A stretch of 64,000 nt of DNA, from positions 744,001 through 808,000 of the forward strand of contig CP183313.1 in the NCBI GenBank assembly GCA_051414845.1, read 5' to 3'. Below, piece by piece: positions 32,485 through 41,688 of this stretch (positions are counted from its first letter, which is position 1; every line of letters starts with the position of its first letter). Source of the DNA: Simonsiella sp051414845. Its GTDB lineage: Bacteria > Pseudomonadota > Gammaproteobacteria > Burkholderiales > Neisseriaceae. A program made the translations under genes and the position numbers. The notes under the pieces were generated by a model. It was given only the letters and a program-made list of their open reading frames with translations, was not told the origin of the DNA and searched no databases.

Positions 32485-32560
32485 TTTCACATTGTGAAAT
32501 GTTGTTTCAGTTTATCATTTCACTTTATTTAATTTAATTCCGTTTTATTTCATTTATCTT
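32480..32560. other. Probable prophage right end with repeated TTTCA motifs
   Basis: After the gpG terminator comes the dyad TTTCACATTGTGAAA (32485-32499), then three same-direction repeats TTTCAGTTTAT (32505-32515), TTTCACTTTAT (32518-32528) and TTTCATTTAT (32548-32557). Clustered short repeats at a Mu-like end are what transposase binding sites look like. The exact terminal dinucleotide cannot be fixed without the other end. Confidence 0.5.
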
Positions 32561-32662
32561 GCTAGGTGGTGGGTACTTATATTAAAGGGGTTCAAGCGTG
32601 GTCGCCTTGTATCTTTCTATGTTCATTCACTATATTGAAATATTTATATAACAGGTTCAATC

Positions 32663-33325
32663 ATGTACAAACCCGCCCCCGACTACGACACTAAAGCCAA
32701 ACTCCATCTAGGCGTATCAGGCAAAATTGTCCAATGGAACGAAGAAAAAGGCTATGGTTTTGTCCAAACCCAAGCCCTAGCAGAGCCGATTTTCTTCCAC
32801 GCCAGCACGCTAACCGCGCGTGAACACGCCCCAAAAAAAGGCGAAGTCATCACCATCAAAGCCCAATACGATGCCAACAAAAAACGCTGGCAAGCCACAG
32901 AAGTAACATCGCCCATGCGAGAACAACACGCCGCCGCACAACAAAAGCGCGACAACGCCCTGATTCGCCCCCTAAAAGACAAACTCATCTGGGCAATCCC
33001 CATCGCGCTTATCTACCTTGTCGTACTCTACACCCAAGCCCCCAAACTCGCCCTGAGCAACCTATTTATCTCGCTCGTCGCCGTTGTGCTATACGCATGG
33101 GACAAACGCTGCGCCCTAAGCCAAAGCAGCCGCATTCCCGAAACTTCACTGCATGCACTCGCGCTGATTGGCGGCTGGGCAGGCGCACTCATTGCCCGAT
33201 ATCTATTCCGCCACAAAACACAAAAGCAGCCATTTGTCAGCCTATTTTGGTTCACGGTTTTGCTCAACATCGCCGCCACCGTTTATTTCATCTACACAGG
33301 CAGCCTGAACAATTTATTGGCATAA
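32663..33325 (+). CDS. Cold-shock domain / DUF1294 membrane protein
   Basis: 220 residues. An N-terminal cold-shock-like domain (SGKIVQWNEEKGYGFVQTQ, with FFHAS) occupies about residues 18-80. Three or four membrane helices follow, with the DUF1294 motif (YAWDKRCA, RIPETSLHALALIGGWAGAL). The fusion is common in gamma- and betaproteobacteria; its role is unknown. It is the first host gene right of the prophage. TATATT-like boxes lie just upstream. Confidence 0.88.
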   Translation: MYKPAPDYDTKAKLHLGVSGKIVQWNEEKGYGFVQTQALAEPIFFHASTLTAREHAPKKGEVITIKAQYDANKKRWQATEVTSPMREQHAAAQQKRDNALIRPLKDKLIWAIPIALIYLVVLYTQAPKLALSNLFISLVAVVLYAWDKRCALSQSSRIPETSLHALALIGGWAGALIARYLFRHKTQKQPFVSLFWFTVLLNIAATVYFIYTGSLNNLLA

Positions 33326-33343
33326 AGCAGCATAGCGTGCGTA

Positions 33344-33416
33344 ACCTGATACGCGCATTAAAAAATAAACAATTCACTTAGGCTTGGGCTTAAGCCAAGC
33401 TTTTCAGGCAGCCTGA
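33344..33416 (+). terminator. ACGCGCATTAAAAAA box, hairpin and DUS
   Basis: After the DUF1294 gene, ACGCGCATTAAAAA is followed by a GCTTGG/CCAAGC hairpin with a T run, then a DUS. This is the host-side copy of the composite seen three times in the prophage. Confidence 0.6.
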
Positions 33417-33435
33417 ATATCACAAAGACACGCCA

Positions 33436-33780
33436 ATGCATTACCTAATCACCATCTCCCTGCTCACCGCCTCCAACCTACTCATGACCTTCTCATGGTA
33501 TTGGCACATCAAACCCACCGCCACGCCCTTACCCATTTGGCAAATCGTGTTGATTTCATGGGCAATTGCTTTATTGGAATACTGTTTTGCCGTGCCCGCC
33601 AACCATTTTGGCGCACAATGGGGCATTAAGCCGTTTCAGCTCAAAATACTGCAAGAAGTGATTGCGCTGACGGTGTTTGCCTCATTTGCCTTTTTGTATT
33701 TAAACGAAAAAATCACGCTGAATTATTTGATGAGTTTTTTGTGCATTTTGGGCGCGGTTTATTTTGCGTTTAAGAAATGA
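33436..33780 (+). CDS. DUF486 small multidrug-transporter-like membrane protein
   Basis: 114 residues with four membrane helices and the DUF486 pattern (LMTFSWYWHI, EYCFAVPANHFGA, KILQEVIALTVFASFAFLYL). The family is distantly related to DMT/EamA exporters; substrate unknown. It is preceded by a DUS gap. Confidence 0.85.
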   Translation: MHYLITISLLTASNLLMTFSWYWHIKPTATPLPIWQIVLISWAIALLEYCFAVPANHFGAQWGIKPFQLKILQEVIALTVFASFAFLYLNEKITLNYLMSFLCILGAVYFAFKK

Positions 33781-33805
33781 TTTCAGGCAGCCTGAAAGAA
33801 AAATC

Positions 33806-34630
33806 ATGAAAAAATTTATTGTTATGATGACATTATGCCTTGCTGTGGCATCGTTATTACCATCATGCGCGCAAAAAGCCTTTTATTACCCCGACAATGT
33901 CGATTACGGCTCGCCCATGCAACAAGGGCTGGCTTATCAAACAGTTGAGTTTACCAGCAAAGACGGCACAACATTACACGGCTGGTTTGTTCCAGCCAAA
34001 GGCTTGCAAAATCCCAAAGACGCGCTGGGGACGGTCGTGCATTTTCACGGCAACGCACAAAATCTTTCCGCACACTGGCATGGCGTTAAATGGCTGCCTG
34101 AACAAGGTTTTAACGTATTTTTATTTGACTATCGCGGCTACGGTAAATCAGCAGGCAAACCCAGCCAGCAAGGGCTATTTGACGATGGCAATGCCGCATT
34201 AGACTATGTACGCCAAAGCACCGACATTGATGCCAATAAATTATTGATTTTTGGACAGAGTTTGGGCGGCACCAACGCCATTGCGGTCGTCGGTGCAGGC
34301 AATCGCGCAGGTGTCAAAGCAGTGGCGATAGAATCCACCTTTTCCGCTTATTCTGCGATTGCCAACGACAAAATAAGCGGTGCAGGCATCTTATTGCGCG
34401 ACACTTATAGCGCACGCCATTATGTGGATAAAATTGCGCCCATTCCGCTGCTATTGCTGCACGGCACGCATGACAGTGTTATTCCACATAGCCATTCGCA
34501 AATCTTATACGACTTGGCACAAGAACCAAAGCGCTTAATCATCATCAAAGGCGGTCAGCATTTAAACTTGCCAGCGGTTGAACCGAATTATCAACAGATT
34601 TTGTTGCAATTTTTCCGTGAGCATTTATAA
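33806..34630 (+). CDS. Alpha/beta hydrolase lipoprotein
   Basis: 274 residues. The signal peptide ends in the lipobox LPSC (Cys21). The hydrolase core has the HFHGNAQN oxyanion motif, nucleophile Ser152 (GQSLGG), Asp223 (HGTHDSVIP) and His252 (GGQHLNLP). It resembles the BAAT/acyl-CoA thioester-type family of serine hydrolases anchored to the outer membrane. Substrate unknown. A DUS lies between it and DUF486. Confidence 0.87.
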   Translation: MKKFIVMMTLCLAVASLLPSCAQKAFYYPDNVDYGSPMQQGLAYQTVEFTSKDGTTLHGWFVPAKGLQNPKDALGTVVHFHGNAQNLSAHWHGVKWLPEQGFNVFLFDYRGYGKSAGKPSQQGLFDDGNAALDYVRQSTDIDANKLLIFGQSLGGTNAIAVVGAGNRAGVKAVAIESTFSAYSAIANDKISGAGILLRDTYSARHYVDKIAPIPLLLLHGTHDSVIPHSHSQILYDLAQEPKRLIIIKGGQHLNLPAVEPNYQQILLQFFREHL

Positions 34631-34681
34631 ATTTCAGGCAGCCTGAAGCTTATGTTTAAGTAAAAATATTAAGAGAGAAAT

Positions 34682-35473
34682 ATGCAATACAACCCCGATT
34701 TTTTGAACCCACGCCTCATTTTTACCGCACAGGAACACGCTCATTTGGCTGTGTTAAGCCAAAATTTACCGCTCTCTATTTTGTTGTCATCGCCACGCAA
34801 TATGGAAGAAATCGGTATTGATTTTGTGCACAGTTCCGCGCAACTGGAAGGCAATACTTACGACAAACACGACACACTCGCCCTATTCAAAATGGGGCAA
34901 ATGGCAGGCGGAAAATTGTTTTCTGATGCCGTGATGTTGTTGAATTTACGCGCCAGTTATCAATATATGTTGTCGTCTTTACAAACAGGTAGCCTGAAAA
35001 TGGACTGGAAAGATTTCATTAAAACCACGCATTCCCTGATTGCCAAAGATTTGTTACCCAGCAATGAATTAGACACAGTGCGACAAGGCAGCGTACAAAT
35101 TTCAGGCACAGAATACACGCCCTTGGTTAATCCACAAAAATTAGATGCCGAATTGAATTATTTAATCAGTATTGCCGATAAAATCAGCAATCCATTTGAT
35201 AAAGCCTTGTACTTTCATAATAATTTGGCTTATTTAAAATTCTTTCGCGATTGCAATAAACGCACCGCACGCAACACCTTCACTTTTACCCTAATGCAAG
35301 CGCAAATTTTCCCATGCGTGTTTTTGCAAGACAGCTATAAAGCCTATTCAGACGGCATTTTGGCATATTATGAAACAGGCGAATTTGCTTTATCGCGTGA
35401 ATATTTTATTCATGCTTATGAACAAACCGTCCAAAAATATGCACCCAAGCCTGACCCTGAATTTACAAGATAA
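34682..35473 (+). CDS. Fic-domain protein with degenerate catalytic motif
   Basis: 263 residues. The class II inhibitory motif S-x3-E-G-N is intact (SSAQLEGN, 51-58). The Fic core reads KFFRDCNKRTAR (186-197) where active enzymes have HPFxDGNxRxxR. The catalytic His is a Lys and the first Gly a Cys, while Asp190, Asn192 and both Arg remain. Fic enzymes transfer AMP or other groups; this one probably does not do so by the standard mechanism. DUS words flank the gene. Confidence 0.8.
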   Translation: MQYNPDFLNPRLIFTAQEHAHLAVLSQNLPLSILLSSPRNMEEIGIDFVHSSAQLEGNTYDKHDTLALFKMGQMAGGKLFSDAVMLLNLRASYQYMLSSLQTGSLKMDWKDFIKTTHSLIAKDLLPSNELDTVRQGSVQISGTEYTPLVNPQKLDAELNYLISIADKISNPFDKALYFHNNLAYLKFFRDCNKRTARNTFTFTLMQAQIFPCVFLQDSYKAYSDGILAYYETGEFALSREYFIHAYEQTVQKYAPKPDPEFTR

Positions 35474-35509
35474 TTTTCAGGCAGCCTGAAAATTTAAAAA
35501 GGAAAACAA

Positions 35510-36625
35510 ATGACTACACAAATTACCCCTGAATTATTACAAAGTGCAAAAGATATTTTGCAACGCAAATTAAAAGAAGAAGGTATTCCCAAAGAAGTAC
35601 ATAAAAAAATTTCTACAGTTAGCTCTATACTGCATTTTATGTATGAATCTGAAGATAATTGGCGTGAATTTTGCCCATTTAATTATGGATATATTGAATC
35701 TTCTTTTGCCAAAAGTTTGAATCGAATTACACAACAAGAACAAGAAATATGGGAAATGGAATATTTTGACAGTATATTGATGATGTCAATACGCTTTCTT
35801 CGTGAATCTATGTTATCTCAGCAAAGAAAATTGACTTATTCATATTCAGATAGTTGGGATAGTTTTGAATATCAAGAAATTTGGAATTGGTTTAAAAAAC
35901 TTCCAGTAGAAGAAATATCATTTAATTCACAAGGGCAATATGAATATATAAAAAATGAGCTACCTATTGCATTGCTTAACCATTATTTGGGAGATAAATC
36001 ATTCCGAGCATTTTTAAATTTTGAAGAAAATATTAATAAAGCAGAACAAGAAAGACAAAAATGTGAAACGAATATTCAAAAGGAAATTGATAGAGCGGAT
36101 GCCAAAATTACCGAAGTCCAACGATTAGAATCTTCTTTAAAAACCTATAAAGAGGGGTTTAATTTTGTTGGTTTAGCCAATGGTTTTAGTAACTTATTAG
36201 TAAAGAAAGAAAATAATAAGAATTGTATGTTTTGGTTACTGTTTTTAATTGGATTTTTTATTGTTGCAACCCCATTTATTAAAATGCTGTCTGAAACAAA
36301 TTGGGCTAATATTACATGGCAACAATTATTGATTGGCATTGGTTTGGAGTTTGTTTTAATTTATTTTTTCCGAGTAGTACTTAATCAATATCGTGCAGTT
36401 GAAACACAAATTATGCAACTTGAATTGCGCTTATCACTTTGCCAATTTATTCAAGCATATGTAGATTATGCAAAAGATATTAAGGCTACTGATAAAGAAG
36501 CTTTGGATAAATTTGAGAATTTGATTTTTAGTAGTATTTTATCTAATGATAATAACATCCCAAGTACATTTGATGGTATGGAGCAAGTTACTCAATTAAT
36601 TAAAGAACTTAAAAGCAAACCATAA
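35510..36625 (+). CDS. AT-rich protein with coiled coil and two membrane helices
   Basis: 371 residues, no family recognised. The N-terminal 170 residues are soluble and aromatic-rich. A coiled coil follows at about 175-215 (AEQERQKCETNIQKEIDRAD), then two membrane helices (MFWLLFLIGFFIVATPFI and LLIGIGLEFVLIYFF). The C-terminus is soluble. The gene is markedly AT-rich and has no internal DUS, unlike its neighbours, so it was probably acquired. A DUS sits directly upstream. Confidence 0.72.
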   Translation: MTTQITPELLQSAKDILQRKLKEEGIPKEVHKKISTVSSILHFMYESEDNWREFCPFNYGYIESSFAKSLNRITQQEQEIWEMEYFDSILMMSIRFLRESMLSQQRKLTYSYSDSWDSFEYQEIWNWFKKLPVEEISFNSQGQYEYIKNELPIALLNHYLGDKSFRAFLNFEENINKAEQERQKCETNIQKEIDRADAKITEVQRLESSLKTYKEGFNFVGLANGFSNLLVKKENNKNCMFWLLFLIGFFIVATPFIKMLSETNWANITWQQLLIGIGLEFVLIYFFRVVLNQYRAVETQIMQLELRLSLCQFIQAYVDYAKDIKATDKEALDKFENLIFSSILSNDNNIPSTFDGMEQVTQLIKELKSKP

Positions 36626-36668
36626 ATGTCTATATAGTCTGAAAACATTTTTTTAAGAAAGTAACCCC

Positions 36669-38969
36669 ATGAACATCTCCCAAATCATCGCCACCGAACT
36701 CAACGCCCAAGAATCCCAAATTCAGGCAGCAATCCAATTATTAGACGAAGGCGCGACCGTCCCCTTTATCGCGCGTTACCGCAAAGAAATGACGGGCGGT
36801 CTGGACGACACCCAACTGCGTACGCTTGCCGACCGCCTGACCTATTTGCGCGAACTCGTGGAACGCAAAGCCACCGTACTGAAAAGCATTGAAGAACAAG
36901 GCAAGCTCACGCCCGAACTCGCCCAGCAAATTGAAGATTGCGACAACAAAACCGCGCTGGAAGACCTGTATTTGCCCTACAAACCCAAACGCCGCACCAA
37001 AGCCCAAATCGCGCGCGAAAACGGTTTGCAGGATTTGGCGGACACGCTTTTCAGGCAGCCTGAAACCGACCCCGACACCTTCGCCCAGTCGTTTTTAAAC
37101 GAGCAAGTGCCTGATATTAAAAGCGCATTGGACGGTGCGCGCGCCATTCTCATGGAACAATTTGCCGAAGACGCGGAATTGCTGGGCGTGTTGCGCGAAA
37201 AATTGTGGCGCGAAGCCGAAATTCACGCCCAAGTGATTGATGTAAAACAAGAAAAAGGCGAAAAATTCAAAGATTATTTTGACCGCCGCGAAGCCGTGTC
37301 GCGCATGCCCAGTCATCGCGCTTTGGCGATTTTGCGCGGTCGCAACGAAGGCATTTTGCAGGCTGCCTTAAAATATCAGCCAGATGAAACGCCCATTACC
37401 GAACAATCCGAATACGAAAAAATCATCGCGCAACACTTTGGTTTGCAAGACAAAAATCGTCTAGCCGACAAATGGTTGCGCGATACTGTTCGCCTAACTT
37501 GGCGCGCGAAAATGTTTTTGTCGCTGGAATTGGAGGCGTTTTCCAAATTGAAAGAATTGGCGGACACGGACGCGATTACCGTTTTCGCTAAAAATCTCAA
37601 AGACTTATTGCTGGCAGCACCTGCTGGTCGTTTGCCGACTTTGGGTTTAGACCCTGGGTTCAGAACGGGCATTAAAGTGGCGGCTGTGGACGACACGGGC
37701 AAATTATTGGAAACCAGTGTTGTTTATTTATATCAAGAAAACAATGCCTTATCCACTTTGGCGCGTTTGGTCAAACAGCACAACATCAAACTGATTGCCA
37801 TCGGCAACGGCACCGCCAGCCGTGAAACCGATAAATTGGCGGGAGAATTATTGAAATCATTAAATATCAATGATTTGCATAAAATTGTCGTGTCCGAAGC
37901 GGGCGCGTCCGTGTATTCCGCGTCCGAGCTGGCGGCGACGGAATTTCCCGATTTGGACGTGAGTTTGCGTGGCGCGGTGTCCATTGCGCGGCGTTTGCAA
38001 GACCCGTTGGCGGAACTGGTGAAAATTGACCCGAAATCCATTGGCGTGGGGCAGTATCAGCACGATGTTAATCAAAGCGCGTTGGCGAAATCGCTGGACG
38101 CGGTGGTGGAAGATTGTGTGAATGCGGTGGGCGTAGATGTCAATACCGCGTCCGCGCCTTTATTGGCAAGAATTTCTGGTTTAAATCAAAATCTTGCGAA
38201 AAATATTGTCGCCTATCGTGATGAACATGGCGCGTTTCCTAACCGCAAAACTTTGTTAAAAGTGCCGCGTTTGGGCGAAAAAACCTTTGAACAAGCGGCA
38301 GGTTTCTTGCGCGTTTTTGACGGAACCGAGCCTTTGGACGCAAGCGCGGTTCACCCCGAAGCCTATCCAGTCGTAGCGAAAATGTTGGCAAAACAAGGAA
38401 TTAGCGCGACGGATTTAATCGGCAAACGCGAACACATCGCGCAAATCAAAGCCGTTGATTTTATTGATGAACGATTTGGTTTGCCGACCATTATGGACAT
38501 TTTGGCTGAATTGGAAAAACCGAACCGCGACCCACGCGGCGAGTTCAAAATCGCCACGTTTGCGGAAGGTATTAATGAAATCAGTGATTTAGAAGTAGGC
38601 ATGATTTTGGAAGGCGTGGTCTCCAACGTGGCGAATTTCGGCGCGTTTGTGGACATTGGCGTGCATCAAGATGGGCTGGTGCATATTTCCATGCTGTCCA
38701 ATAAATTTGTTGCCGACCCGAGAGATGTGGTGAAGGCTGGCGATGTGGTGAAAGTGAAGGTGCTGGAAGTCGATGCGGCGCGGAAGCGGATTGCTTTGAC
38801 GATGAATTTGGACGATGAAAAGCAGCCTGCAAAAGATTTCAGGCAGCCTGAAAAGCGTGAACGCAGCGAAAAGCCACGCCAAAATCAGCCGAAAAACGCG
38901 AAACCGCAGCGCGAGAAACAGCCGACTAATTCGGCGATGGCAGATGCGTTTGCTAAACTGAAACGCTGA
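36669..38969 (+). CDS. tex: Tex, RNA-binding transcription accessory protein
   Basis: 766 residues, full family length. An N-terminal HTH part (FIARYRKEMTGGLDDTQLRT), a YqgF-like domain (LGLDPGFRTGIKVAAVD), helix-hairpin-helix repeats (GVDVNTASAPLLARISGLN) and a C-terminal S1 domain (GVVSNVANFGAFVDIGVHQD) are in order. Tex is conserved in bacteria and affects transcription and toxin expression. The tail after S1 is basic and includes a DUS-encoded FRQPEK. Confidence 0.95.
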   Translation: MNISQIIATELNAQESQIQAAIQLLDEGATVPFIARYRKEMTGGLDDTQLRTLADRLTYLRELVERKATVLKSIEEQGKLTPELAQQIEDCDNKTALEDLYLPYKPKRRTKAQIARENGLQDLADTLFRQPETDPDTFAQSFLNEQVPDIKSALDGARAILMEQFAEDAELLGVLREKLWREAEIHAQVIDVKQEKGEKFKDYFDRREAVSRMPSHRALAILRGRNEGILQAALKYQPDETPITEQSEYEKIIAQHFGLQDKNRLADKWLRDTVRLTWRAKMFLSLELEAFSKLKELADTDAITVFAKNLKDLLLAAPAGRLPTLGLDPGFRTGIKVAAVDDTGKLLETSVVYLYQENNALSTLARLVKQHNIKLIAIGNGTASRETDKLAGELLKSLNINDLHKIVVSEAGASVYSASELAATEFPDLDVSLRGAVSIARRLQDPLAELVKIDPKSIGVGQYQHDVNQSALAKSLDAVVEDCVNAVGVDVNTASAPLLARISGLNQNLAKNIVAYRDEHGAFPNRKTLLKVPRLGEKTFEQAAGFLRVFDGTEPLDASAVHPEAYPVVAKMLAKQGISATDLIGKREHIAQIKAVDFIDERFGLPTIMDILAELEKPNRDPRGEFKIATFAEGINEISDLEVGMILEGVVSNVANFGAFVDIGVHQDGLVHISMLSNKFVADPRDVVKAGDVVKVKVLEVDAARKRIALTMNLDDEKQPAKDFRQPEKRERSEKPRQNQPKNAKPQREKQPTNSAMADAFAKLKR

Positions 38970-40487
38970 TAAATTTATTTTCAGGCAGCCTGAAAAAGGA
39001 AACTCACTTTCAGGCAACCTGAATTTAATTTAATTATCTATTTTCATTAGAAAATAGTGCAGCCCCAATAAACCAAATAGCTTGACCAAAATTGCGAATA
39101 AGCTGCTCCCCCTGTTTCAAATATGAGAGGCTATTATCAATTCCAGCTAAATTTAACGCATCATTAATTTTTGAGCTGGTTGGATGAGCATCACCTAATC
39201 TCATATCATAAACACCTATAATTGGTGTAAAAATTTCATATGCTTTATCTTCACCAACATATTGAGATACAACATCTTGAAGTAATTTATTAGAACCACG
39301 TTGTTTTTTATCTTTATGATTAGATAAAGAACGCAATGCATCTTTATTTAGTCTGTCTGAAAAAATTCGGATTAATTCTTTTGCCAAAGTCAGCAGAGAG
39401 GATTCATCTATGCAATTAAATCGAGAAATAACTTTCTTTTGTTCCTGTATATCAAAATCTTGAGTAAATAAATTGCAATGAAATGTCTGTTTGAAATTTA
39501 ATTCTATTTTTTTGAGTACTTTAAATAATAAATCTTCAACAGCCATAGTATTTGTAGGTTGTACTCTTACTTGAGAATCTAATAATTCTTTACAAACTTT
39601 TCCAATAGGCGATACATTATAAGCTGCCCAAATGCGCTGCTCCCATGCATTTAATCTCGCAATATCATAAGCATAGACATTAATCAAATCCTCTTCATTA
39701 ATGCCAAAATGTATATTATAACCAGATGTTGAATACAGGCTGCCTGTGTATGCGGTATGCCAATCAAATGTAAAACCACGATGCTTCAAAAATTCATTCA
39801 TTACACCTGAACGAAACCACAGCCATCGTCCAATATCTTCATTATTTAATTCAGATGAATTCATTCTAGAACCATCTGTTTCAATAATAAAATTTGGAAG
39901 ATTCTTATCAATATCTCTGCGAATGCGCGTACTTTGCCTTTGATGTTCTATCCATTCATCACGCCAAAATTCTCCTTCAATTCGAATCCCTTCATATCCA
40001 CTAATTGTGCCTTGTCTATTTTCAGAATAACTTGCTTCATCTAATACGATAGGCACATCTGTACCATCATCAATTTCATTCCAGATTCTGGTCATATGCC
40101 ATGAACCACCGTACACAGAATTCAAATCTCGGATTAACAATTCAAATCGACCATTATCTCTTTCTTCCGATACATTTGATAACCCTGAATATGGACTATT
40201 CTCGAGTAGAGCTACATTTTCTACACGCTGACGATAATAAGATAATTTTAAATAAAGATTTCGTGCAGCCAAATAATCCAAAAGGAACTCTTTTTTTATT
40301 TCAATTGATACATGGTTACCTTTTTCATCAAACTCTTCACGAATCACAATGGTGAAATCTTCCTTTGGGCGTACTCATGCGTTTCCTTGTTGAATCAATC
40401 CTAAAGCAACAATTAAATCAGGATTAATTATCCATTTTCTGATATTGATTAAAGGTTGTGGAAAATCAAATATTAGATTAATTCCTA

Positions 40488-41339
40488 GGGGCTAATGACA
40501 ATTCACCTATAATTTCAACCAAATCAAAGCACAAGCCAATGAAACGGTACTTTCATAATTGCGTTTTAATTTATCATATCGCGTTGCAACTGCACGAAAG
40601 TGCTTTAAACGTGCAAAGGCATTTTCTACCAAATGCCTGATTTTATACAGGTACCAATCTGTATTGACATTAAGATGCTCTCTATTTTTCTTATACGGAA
40701 TATTGGCTTTGCTTTGTTTGGTGTTAATCAGCTTACGCAAAGTATCACTGTCAAAACCCCTATCAGCACACACGGTTTCATTATGGCTTAAATCCAATTG
40801 TTCCAATAAGTTAGGTGCAACAACAATATCATTTACATTACCAGCCGTAATGATAAATTCTATTGGATTGCCACAAGCATCAACCGCCAAATGAATTTTA
40901 GATGTATGACCACCCACACTTTTACCAACCGCTTCATGTGTTATGGATTGTGCACCCATACCATGTTGGTGTACACGAATATGGCTGCCGTCCATAAAGA
41001 CCCATTCCATATCGGGATTATCAACTAATTGTTTAAATAGTTTAGTAAAAATACCGCGTTTAGACCAACGATTAAAACTTTGACAAATGCTATTGGATTT
41101 GCCAAAACAGCTTGGTATATCAGCCCATTGGCAGCTCGTACGCAAACGAAACAGTATGCCTTCAACGGTTTTGCGTAGATTTTTCTTGCGATAAATGCCA
41201 AGCTGTTTCAAAATGGGAAACAGTCTTGACCATGTTTCATCTGTAAGTGTGGTTCGGGGCATGGCAAAGATTTAAAGGTGTTTGTGTGGAAACAACATCT
41301 TAAACTCTTTGCCACTTTTTTTGAATTGTCATTAGCCCC
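40488..41339 (-). mobile_element. 852-bp IS5-family insertion sequence
   Basis: Terminal inverted repeats GGGGCTAATGACAATTCA (left) and the complementary TGAATTGTCATTAGCCCC (right) bound one transposase gene. The target TA is duplicated at 40486-40487 and 41340-41341. Size, TA target and DDE transposase fit the IS427/IS1031 side of IS5. The element appears intact. Confidence 0.92.
40507..41262 (-). CDS. IS5-family transposase
   Basis: 251 residues. An N-terminal DUF4096-like region (PRTTLTDETWSRLFPILKQL) is followed by a DDE core: D in VFMDGSHIRVHQHG, D in CADRGFDSD, and E in RHLVENAFARLK with the downstream RYDKLKRNY. All three catalytic residues are present, in a single frame without frameshift. 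Confidence 0.93.
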   Translation of the reverse strand: MPRTTLTDETWSRLFPILKQLGIYRKKNLRKTVEGILFRLRTSCQWADIPSCFGKSNSICQSFNRWSKRGIFTKLFKQLVDNPDMEWVFMDGSHIRVHQHGMGAQSITHEAVGKSVGGHTSKIHLAVDACGNPIEFIITAGNVNDIVVAPNLLEQLDLSHNETVCADRGFDSDTLRKLINTKQSKANIPYKKNREHLNVNTDWYLYKIRHLVENAFARLKHFRAVATRYDKLKRNYESTVSLACALIWLKL

Positions 41340-41688
41340 TATTGTTTCTTTATCATCATATTGAAATTCATCAATAGCTTTATAATCCCCATCTTCATAA
41401 GCATAAGGTTCAATATTTCTTATTATTATTTCATTCCAGCTTAATTTGTCAGCTTGTTCAAAAAATTTAGGGAAAAATGCAACTGAATTACAGCCAAAAA
41501 ATTCTTCTTTGTAACCAATCGATTTAATGTCTCCATTTTCTCTTTTTTGAATGGCTTTTAATGGAATCCAAGCTGAATTATGAAAATATCTTTTTGTTTC
41601 TTTAGTAAAGAGAATCCAATCTTTTGACATATTTACCTCTAATTTATTCCAGTATAATGCGATTAATTAAATTATAGCAGCCTGAAAA

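Larger units (their letters stand above)
1..32560. mobile_element. BcepMu-type transposable prophage, left (tail) end outside window
   Basis: The region holds a DDE transposase A and ATPase B, GemA, Mor, DUF3164, DUF3102, Mu gp27/28/29/F/G head genes, a protease-scaffold and a P2-like tail (I, J, W, V, D, X, U, tape measure, E, FII, FI). A Mu-like head with P2-like sheath and tube is the combination known from BcepMu. Tail genes run off the left edge. The right boundary is estimated just after gpG, where a terminator is followed by TTTCA repeats and then ordinary host genes. Target-site duplications cannot be checked because the other end is not visible. All structural genes look intact, but the order is rearranged. 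Confidence 0.93.
39034..41630 (-). pseudogene. AT-rich gene split by an IS and an in-frame TGA
   Basis: The N-terminal part (41630 to 41340; MSKDWILFTKETKRYFHNSA...DDKETI) is separated from the rest (from 40487; GINLIFDFPQ...) by the IS. Removing the IS and one TA copy rejoins the frame exactly. A TGA at about 40378 then interrupts it again, probably a changed Trp codon. The remaining 437-residue frame (39034-40347) has no family I recognise; LGDAHPTSSKINDALNLAG near the end recalls HEPN-like abortive-infection C-termini, weakly. Low GC and lack of DUS suggest foreign origin. Confidence 0.78.

Noticed and set aside
32448..32662. tRNA or other integration-target RNA gene at the prophage edge
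   Set aside because: No cloverleaf or CCA end can be drawn; Mu-like phages do not need a specific target gene.
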